From: Kribbella catacumbae DSM 19601
Lineage (GTDB): Bacteria; Actinomycetota; Actinomycetes; Propionibacteriales; Kribbellaceae
Reading direction: 5' to 3'
Assembly: GCF_000372465.1 (NCBI RefSeq)
Contig: NZ_AQUZ01000036.1
Span: 138 to 64,137, forward strand
DNA: 64,000 nucleotides
Shown: positions 58,993-64,000 of the stretch, one piece after another
Numbering within the stretch: position 1 is the first letter of the stretch
How the letters are laid out: each line of letters starts with the position of its first letter
Notes under the pieces: model-generated
What the model was told of the DNA's origin: nothing
Database searches by the model: none
The model's input: only the letters and a program-made list of their open reading frames with translations
Translations under genes and position numbers: made by a program

Positions 58993-59902
58993 GTGGCGGG
59001 AGTAGCGGTGTGAGGGTGCAGGCTGTCGCGTCCAGCTGGACCGGGAGCCCGAGCGGGATCGCCAAGTTGACCTCTTCATGTCCGATGGCGGCGCCCTCGA
59101 CCATCGGTACGCCGAGGGGCTCCAGCCGCTCACGGACCACCTCGGAGACCAGTCCCTGATCGTCGGCCTCGCTGAAATCGCCGATCACCAGGCCGGTGAC
59201 CTGATCGAACCACCCGGACCGCAGGAGCTGGGTGAGCAGCCGATCGACCCGATAGCCGTCCTCGCTCACGTCCTCAAGCACGATGATCCCGTCAGGTCGC
59301 GCGAAGGTCGGAGTACCGAGGCTGGCGGCCAGCAGCGCCAGGTTGCCTCCGAGCAGGCGACCGTCGGCAGTACCGGGCACGACGGTCCGTGCGGATCTGG
59401 GGGCGAGCAGGTCCTTGACCGACTCGGGCTCGAACAGCAGGTCGTGCAGCCGCTCGCGGCCCTCGAGTGCGCCGAGTTGTTCGACAGCCGCGGCCATCGG
59501 GCCGTGGATGGTGACCAGCCCTTGGGCGTTGAGCACCTCGTGCAGCGCGGTGATGTCGCTGAACCCGACCAGCACCTTGTCGACTCCGGCCAGCTCATCC
59601 AGGTCGAGGTGTTGCAGCAGCCGCTGTACGCCGTACCCGCCTCGTCCGCAGAACACAGCGCTGTACTGCGGATCCAGCCACGCAGCCCGGAAGTCGGCAG
59701 CTCGTTCGGCGTCGCCACCAGCCAGGTAGGGAAACCGCTCATGCCGGGTCAGCACTGAAGGCATGACGTCGACCTTCAAACCCCAGCCCAGGAGATGCTC
59801 GGACCCCTTCTCCAACCGCTCAGCCACCAACGGCCCAGCCGGCGCCACCACAGCCACCCGATCCCCACTGCGCAGCCGCTGCGGCCGCCTCACCTCAGTC
59901 AT
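58985..59902 (-). CDS. S66 LD-carboxypeptidase / MccF-like serine peptidase
   Basis: 305 residues from ATG 59902, chosen because TAGCGT sits seven bases before it; an ATG two codons upstream is possible. GDRVAVVAPAGPL opens the fold. The catalytic Ser lies in LVGFSDITALHEVL, Glu in LEDVSEDGYRVDRLL and His in IGHEEVNLAIPLG. Family members trim the tetrapeptide tail of muropeptides (LdcA) or hydrolyse toxic acyl-adenylate antibiotics (MccF). No signal peptide is visible, so muropeptide recycling in the cytosol or MccF-type immunity are both possible. Confidence 0.85.
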   Translation of the reverse strand: MTEVRRPQRLRSGDRVAVVAPAGPLVAERLEKGSEHLLGWGLKVDVMPSVLTRHERFPYLAGGDAERAADFRAAWLDPQYSAVFCGRGGYGVQRLLQHLDLDELAGVDKVLVGFSDITALHEVLNAQGLVTIHGPMAAAVEQLGALEGRERLHDLLFEPESVKDLLAPRSARTVVPGTADGRLLGGNLALLAASLGTPTFARPDGIIVLEDVSEDGYRVDRLLTQLLRSGWFDQVTGLVIGDFSEADDQGLVSEVVRERLEPLGVPMVEGAAIGHEEVNLAIPLGLPVQLDATACTLTPLLPPLS

Positions 59903-59920
59903 GCCCATGACGCTAGCTGC

Positions 59921-62900
59921 CTACCAGTCGATCTGCACGGTGGCGCTCTTGGTGGTGCCGTTGACTGTGACGCCTAGCTGGGCTGTGCCGGGGCGGAGGC
60001 CGGTGAGGAGGCCAGTGGCTGGGTCGTAGGCGGCTACTGCCCAGAAGGGCGCAGTACGGGTCGGGCCGATGTGCAGTAGGGACGAGCCCCACCAGTCGGC
60101 CGACACTGGAAACGACACCGGCACCCGACGGTTCTCCTGTACTACGGTCGCCGCAGCGGGCGCGGTCTTGCCTGCCTTGAGTGTGGTCGGTGCAGTCAGC
60201 TCGAGCGCGTCCACATGCGCCCGCAGCTCCACCTGGAACCAGGACCGCTCCGGCGCCGACCAGTGCCGCTCACCGGCAGCCGCCTCCTTCGCAGAGGGGT
60301 CAATACCGACCAGCGCCCACCCGGTGAAGCCACCGGCGTCAGGAGTAGCCGCCGGGCCCTTGCCCGAGTTGCCGGTCAGCGGCAGCAACACCCCATCGGT
60401 CCGAGTGGCTGCGAAGGTCCCGGCGTGCGCAGCCATGTACGCCGCACCCTTGCCCGTCGACGCGCGGAAGTCCGCGAGCCAGCGGACCAGCAGCTCCGCC
60501 TCCTTGCGATCGCCGAGCTGCGAGTTCTGCGTCGGCGACGGGTCGTCGATCGGGTGGTGCGCCATCACCACGACGTTGCGGATCGACCGGTTCGCCCTGG
60601 CGTCGTCGAGCTGCTGCTTGAGGTCGAGGATCTGCGCGAAGCCACCCGCCCGCAGCGATCCGAGCGACGAGTCGCGCAGGATGAACCGGGTGCCCTTGTG
60701 GTCGAACGTGCTGGTCGGAGCGCCGAACACCTTCGTCCACTCGGACAGGTCACCCGGCCCGTAGCTCTCGTGGTTGCCCGGCACATAGTGCACCGGGACC
60801 TTGCCCGCGACCTCCTCGTCGAGGATCTTCTTGGCCAGCGCAATGTCATTCGCGAAGCCGCGATCCACGAAGTCGCCATTGATCACCAGGAAGTCCGGGT
60901 TCTGCGCGAGTGCCTCGCGGATCGTCCGGCGGGCCTGCTTCACGAGGTCCGAGTCCGGGGCGTCGGCGGTGAACTGCGCGTCCGACATCACCGCGAACCG
61001 CCAGCGACCGCCGCCGGTCGCCGTACCGTCCGTGACGACCATCGGGTCGATCACCTTCGCCGGCGGCGCCATCGTCACCGGCGGAGCTCCACGCACGGTC
61101 AGGTCGTCGATCACGATCCGGCCGGAGTACTGGCGGGTCGGTACCGTCTCGACCACATAGATCCGCCAGAACCGCAGCGGCATCGTCAGCCCGGGTGGGA
61201 TGTTCGCCTCGACGTACTTCCACCCGGTCCAGTCGACCGAGGCCGCGAGGTTGAGCGTCTGCGCCGATCCGCCCACGCCGGCGTACGCGTTCGCCCGCAA
61301 CCAGGCACCCTTGCCATCGCCGTACACCCAGGCACCGAGCTTCTGCGGCTGTCCGGGCAATGTCTGCTGCGGAGTCTGCGCCAGGTACGCCGCCCGCGTG
61401 GCGGTGCTGCCGGTCAGCGAGTAGTCCAGCGCGATCGCCTGACCACCATCGTGGCCCTCGGCAACCGATCGGGATGCGGTCGCCGCTCCAGCCGGTACTG
61501 CGTTCGCCAGCCAGCGGGCCGGGTCGTCGACCTCGTCAACGATCTCGCTGGTCAGCCCGGCGGTGACGCTGAGCTGAGTGGTCAGCGAGCCGACCTTCGC
61601 GGTGACGACCGTCGAGACCGCATCGGCGCCGACCGCCTTCACGTCAAACCCGTTGCCTCGCGCAACAACTTCGACGAGCGCGCTGTCGTAGGTCAGCTTG
61701 ACGTCCCGCGGTTCGATCCAGGTGGAGAACCCATCGGCGTCGAATCCGTTGACGGCGAAGAACCCCTTGGAGGTTGCGTCAGGCAACGACACCTGACGGG
61801 TCGAGGGCGCCAGCCGGACCGGCGTACCGATGACTGTCATCGCGAAACGTCCGCGCGCCGATCCCTTGGCAGCCGTCACGATCGCATCGCCCGCGCGACG
61901 GCCGGTGACGATGCCCTTGCTGCTCACACTCACGTTGCTTCCCGCCAACCAGTACGGCGTACCGGGTGCCGGCGCGTAGGTCTCGTCATGGCCGCGAGCG
62001 CTCAGGACGCGACTGAGGCCGGTGAGGACGCGGGAGCTCTTGGAGACATCCGTGTCGGCCTCCTCGGCCGCAGTACCGGCTGCCTCGAGCTGGAAGCCCT
62101 TGAGCTTGCCGGATCCCTGGACGGGAAGGAGCCCCAGCCCGTTCGGGACCAAGCGCTCGCCTCCGTCGGACGGGTCGTTGACGATCTCCGGCGCGGTCTC
62201 GCCGGGCGACCGCGCGAGCATCGTCGAGGAACCACCACCATCGAGGTTCAGGACGTCGTCGGCGCCGAGGCCGATCATGAGCTGACCCATCTCCTTCAGC
62301 GACAGCCCGCGCGATCCCGTCGCGCGGCCGTCGACCGTGAGCAACACCATCCGGCGACCGTTCTCGCTGAACCCGACCGCGGTCCGCGGCGCGAGATCGG
62401 CATCCGGTACGTCGGCCGGCACCTTCCCGTCGCGAGCCAGCTGCACGTTGCCGCTGATCGCGACGGCGGCATCCACGGCGTCGGCACGCGGACCGTACTG
62501 GACCTCGACCTTCTCGCCGGCCTCGAACGCGGTCAGCGCGGCGGCGCCGGTGTCGCGGCCGATCAGGGCCAGCTCGTTGGCGGCCAGCGGCGTCGTACCG
62601 GGGGTGGTGGCCGAGGAGACGACGACGCCGTCGCGGAGGATCACCTCGCGGACTGTCGGCAGGCCGTCGACGGTCCTCGTCCGGGCGGCGTCGCCCCACT
62701 CGGGCGTGTAGAGACCGATGCCGTTGGCGCTGACGCCTGGGGAGTTGAGGTTGGTCAGGTCGAGCTTGGTGGCGTCGTCGTCGGTCGCAGTTCCCTGCAG
62801 GAAGACCTGGGCGATCCGGCCGAGACCATCCTTGCCGATCACGGCGGAGTCGTTGTGCCCGGCGGCAGGGGCATTGACCAGTCGGCCGCCGCCACCGTCG

Positions 62901-63325
62901 CGCTCGATGCCGACGCCGAGGGGCGCGGTGGTGTCGTTGATGTCGAAGAAGTCGCCGTTGACGCCGGCGATCGCACCCTTGCGCGCGAGTTGCTGGCTCA
63001 GCGGCTGCCCACCCGAGACCTTGCCGGTGTTCACGTAGTCGACGGTCACGCCGTGCTGGTCGAGATCGGCGACCAGGATGTCACCGCGCAACCAGCCGCG
63101 CGCGTCGAGTCGCTCGAACGCGGTGTGACTCACCCCCGGCGCGATCGCGCTGTCTTTCCGGCTGGTCAGCAGTCCCTCGCCGGGTGGCGCGATCGCGACG
63201 TCGGGAATGCCCTGGGCCGGGTTGCCCGGCGGTTGGGCAAAGGCGGGATTGAGCGCAGTACCGGCCAGCAGGGCACCGGTGGTCAGACTGACGGCGGTGC
63301 GGCGGAACAGGACATGCCTGGACAC
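59921..63325 (-). CDS. Secreted phosphodiester glycosidase-metallophosphatase fusion
   Basis: About 1134 residues from the GTG preceded by GAGGAGG; a start 11 codons upstream is less likely. It has an export signal (MSRHVLFRRTAVSLTTGALLAGTALNPAFA). The NAGPA/phosphodiester-glycosidase domain (about 60-400) contains AGVNGDFFDIN and ADDVLNLDGGGSSTML. Bacterial Ig-like segments and a beta-sandwich follow. The C-terminal metallophosphoesterase (about 760-1060) has NGDFVDRG, VPGNHESYG and MAHHPIDDP. Motif I is SDAQ instead of DxH, and the last is AHAG instead of GHxH. Proposed role: breakdown of extracellular sugar phosphodiesters such as teichoic acid. The coordinate of the start is good to about one base. 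Confidence 0.8.
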   Translation of the reverse strand: MSRHVLFRRTAVSLTTGALLAGTALNPAFAQPPGNPAQGIPDVAIAPPGEGLLTSRKDSAIAPGVSHTAFERLDARGWLRGDILVADLDQHGVTVDYVNTGKVSGGQPLSQQLARKGAIAGVNGDFFDINDTTAPLGVGIERDGGGGRLVNAPAAGHNDSAVIGKDGLGRIAQVFLQGTATDDDATKLDLTNLNSPGVSANGIGLYTPEWGDAARTRTVDGLPTVREVILRDGVVVSSATTPGTTPLAANELALIGRDTGAAALTAFEAGEKVEVQYGPRADAVDAAVAISGNVQLARDGKVPADVPDADLAPRTAVGFSENGRRMVLLTVDGRATGSRGLSLKEMGQLMIGLGADDVLNLDGGGSSTMLARSPGETAPEIVNDPSDGGERLVPNGLGLLPVQGSGKLKGFQLEAAGTAAEEADTDVSKSSRVLTGLSRVLSARGHDETYAPAPGTPYWLAGSNVSVSSKGIVTGRRAGDAIVTAAKGSARGRFAMTVIGTPVRLAPSTRQVSLPDATSKGFFAVNGFDADGFSTWIEPRDVKLTYDSALVEVVARGNGFDVKAVGADAVSTVVTAKVGSLTTQLSVTAGLTSEIVDEVDDPARWLANAVPAGAATASRSVAEGHDGGQAIALDYSLTGSTATRAAYLAQTPQQTLPGQPQKLGAWVYGDGKGAWLRANAYAGVGGSAQTLNLAASVDWTGWKYVEANIPPGLTMPLRFWRIYVVETVPTRQYSGRIVIDDLTVRGAPPVTMAPPAKVIDPMVVTDGTATGGGRWRFAVMSDAQFTADAPDSDLVKQARRTIREALAQNPDFLVINGDFVDRGFANDIALAKKILDEEVAGKVPVHYVPGNHESYGPGDLSEWTKVFGAPTSTFDHKGTRFILRDSSLGSLRAGGFAQILDLKQQLDDARANRSIRNVVVMAHHPIDDPSPTQNSQLGDRKEAELLVRWLADFRASTGKGAAYMAAHAGTFAATRTDGVLLPLTGNSGKGPAATPDAGGFTGWALVGIDPSAKEAAAGERHWSAPERSWFQVELRAHVDALELTAPTTLKAGKTAPAAATVVQENRRVPVSFPVSADWWGSSLLHIGPTRTAPFWAVAAYDPATGLLTGLRPGTAQLGVTVNGTTKSATVQIDW

Positions 63326-63464
63326 AGGGGCCTCCTCGGCGTGGACGGACGCGGTCATCTGACGCCGTCTGCCCTACCGCCGTGTGAGGCGCGGGTGTAC
63401 GCCGATCAACCGACCGGTGACAAAGTAACGTCTCCAGTCGGTTATCGGAAGATTATTGTCTGTT

Positions 63465-63800
63465 TCAGTCGAGAGCGACCGGGCGGCCGGCGCTCTCCCA
63501 GGCGTGCATGCCGCCGTCGAGGTTGATCGCGTCGCGGCCCTCGTTCGCCAGGAACTGGGTCGCCATCGAGGACCGGCCGCCGACCGCGCAGACGCAGAGC
63601 ACCTTCTGGCCGAGCGGCACCTCGCCGACCCGCTCCTGCAGCTGACCGAGCGGAATGTGGACCGCGTCCTCGATATGCCCGCGGGCCCACTCGTCCGGCT
63701 CGCGGACGTCGAGCACGAACGCCTCGGCGAGCAACGCGTCATCGACGTCGGCCACCACCACTGCGGGAATCTCCGGAGTCTCGAACATGGACTCGATCAT
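63465..63800 (-). CDS. Single-domain rhodanese-like sulfurtransferase
   Basis: 111 residues, one rhodanese domain. FVLDVREPDEWARGHIEDAVHIPLGQL is the N-terminal core, the active-site loop is CAVGGRS with Cys as the persulfide carrier, and NLDGGMHAWESAGRPV is the C-terminal signature. CxxGxRS is typical of GlpE/PspE-like proteins that move sulfane sulfur. It is cytosolic. It is 125 bp from, and divergent in function to, the Fpg/Nei gene at the window edge, on the same strand. Confidence 0.9.
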   Translation of the reverse strand: MIESMFETPEIPAVVVADVDDALLAEAFVLDVREPDEWARGHIEDAVHIPLGQLQERVGEVPLGQKVLCVCAVGGRSSMATQFLANEGRDAINLDGGMHAWESAGRPVALD

Positions 63801-63834
63801 CGCAGCCCGCGCCGGTCACCGGCAGATCGGGCGT

Positions 63835-64000
63835 CTACTTGAGCAGCTTGGACAGCCGCCGGTCGGCCAGCGGCTTGCCGCCTGTCTGGCAAGTGGCGCA
63901 GTACTGCAACGAGGAGTCGGCGAAGCTGACCTCGCGGACGATGTCACCGCAGACCGGGCACTTCTGACCCTTGCGGCCGTGCACGCGCATGCCGCTCTTC
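63835..64000 (-). CDS. Fpg/Nei-family DNA glycosylase, C-terminal zinc finger only (partial)
   Basis: The last 54 codons of a gene that enters from the right edge. It reads KSGMRVHGRKGQKCPVCGD, then IVREVSFADSSLQYCATCQT and GGKPLADRRLSKLLK. The CxxC-x16-CxxC zinc finger preceded by GRKGQ is the DNA-binding C-terminus of formamidopyrimidine-DNA glycosylase/endonuclease VIII family proteins. They excise oxidised bases by beta/delta elimination. The catalytic N-terminus is outside the window, so Fpg and Nei cannot be told apart. Confidence 0.8.
   Translation of the reverse strand, partial: KSGMRVHGRKGQKCPVCGDIVREVSFADSSLQYCATCQTGGKPLADRRLSKLLK

Noticed and set aside
60215..63526. 1103-codon plus-strand ORF
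   Set aside because: Antisense to the phosphodiester glycosidase fusion; long open antisense frames are expected at this GC content.

Overview
The window comes from a high-GC actinobacterium. Supporting signs are a WhiB-like regulator, a bacterial proteasome activator (Bpa), a DUF5926/SEC-C protein, a mycobacterial-type LexA box, many probable leaderless promoters (TAnnnT, six or seven bases, then ATG/GTG), and polyprenol-phosphate-mannose glycosyltransferases. The gene set and the frequent GTACTG string recall Kribbella or another Nocardioidaceae genome; that placement is inference from memory, not from a search. Most of the window looks like chromosomal backbone with small accessory modules. 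No rRNA, tRNA, CRISPR array, intact insertion sequence or prophage was seen.

0-9 kb: the 5' end of a DUF222/HNH endonuclease gene lies under a LexA box. Next comes the most unusual locus, a three-gene minus-strand operon. It encodes a 165-residue Gly/Asp/Ala repeat protein with five units of about 25 residues, a JmjC/cupin Fe(II) oxygenase that starts inside the stop codon of the repeat gene, and a sucrase/ferredoxin-like (2Fe-2S) thioredoxin-fold protein two bases later. It looks like a substrate, modifying enzyme and redox partner, possibly a RiPP-like or repeat-modification system. CobC-like aminotransferase, nitrilase, MobA and quinone oxidoreductase genes follow. Among them are gene remnants: a 5'-truncated phosphotransferase, and a VOC gene and a TetR gene that have both lost their starts at one head-to-head junction.

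9-26 kb: a PadR regulator with a 26-bp palindromic operator leads a MacB-type ABC exporter. Then come a CGNR regulator, Bpa, two HAD phosphatases, WhiB, SerRS, a PAP2-diacylglycerol kinase fusion, a DUF4446 protein, LarB-LarC (nickel-pincer cofactor), a mannosyltransferase pair and arginine deiminase.

26-34 kb: a probable structured small RNA, DUF5926, an RsbW-like kinase, a GDPD enzyme and a divergent HxlR/F420-type oxidoreductase pair. A 161-bp nested palindrome lies next to a decapitated dehydrogenase. After a 650-bp non-coding stretch with 73-bp repeats comes a 949-residue double glycosyltransferase.

34-46 kb: a sulfonate-type operon (flavin reductase, SsuABC-like transporter, FMN monooxygenase) sits behind a short Cys-containing leader peptide gene. 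An ECF sigma factor gene overlaps an O6-alkylguanine methyltransferase gene. A methyltransferase, a flavodoxin-like protein, a CytX-type permease under a TPP riboswitch, an alpha/beta hydrolase, a membrane protein and a DUF3152 protease-like protein follow.

46-64 kb: HipA-like kinase with DUF3037, then an AAA ATPase divergent from a RelA/SpoT-domain protein across a cluster of CTAG motifs, with a perfect 32-bp inverted repeat at the next convergent junction. These may form a stress or defence patch. After them come an MFS exporter, a heterodimeric ABC exporter with complementary degenerate ATP sites, S9 and S66 peptidases, a secreted phosphodiester-glycosidase/metallophosphatase fusion, a rhodanese, and the 3' end of an Fpg/Nei glycosylase gene cut by the window edge.
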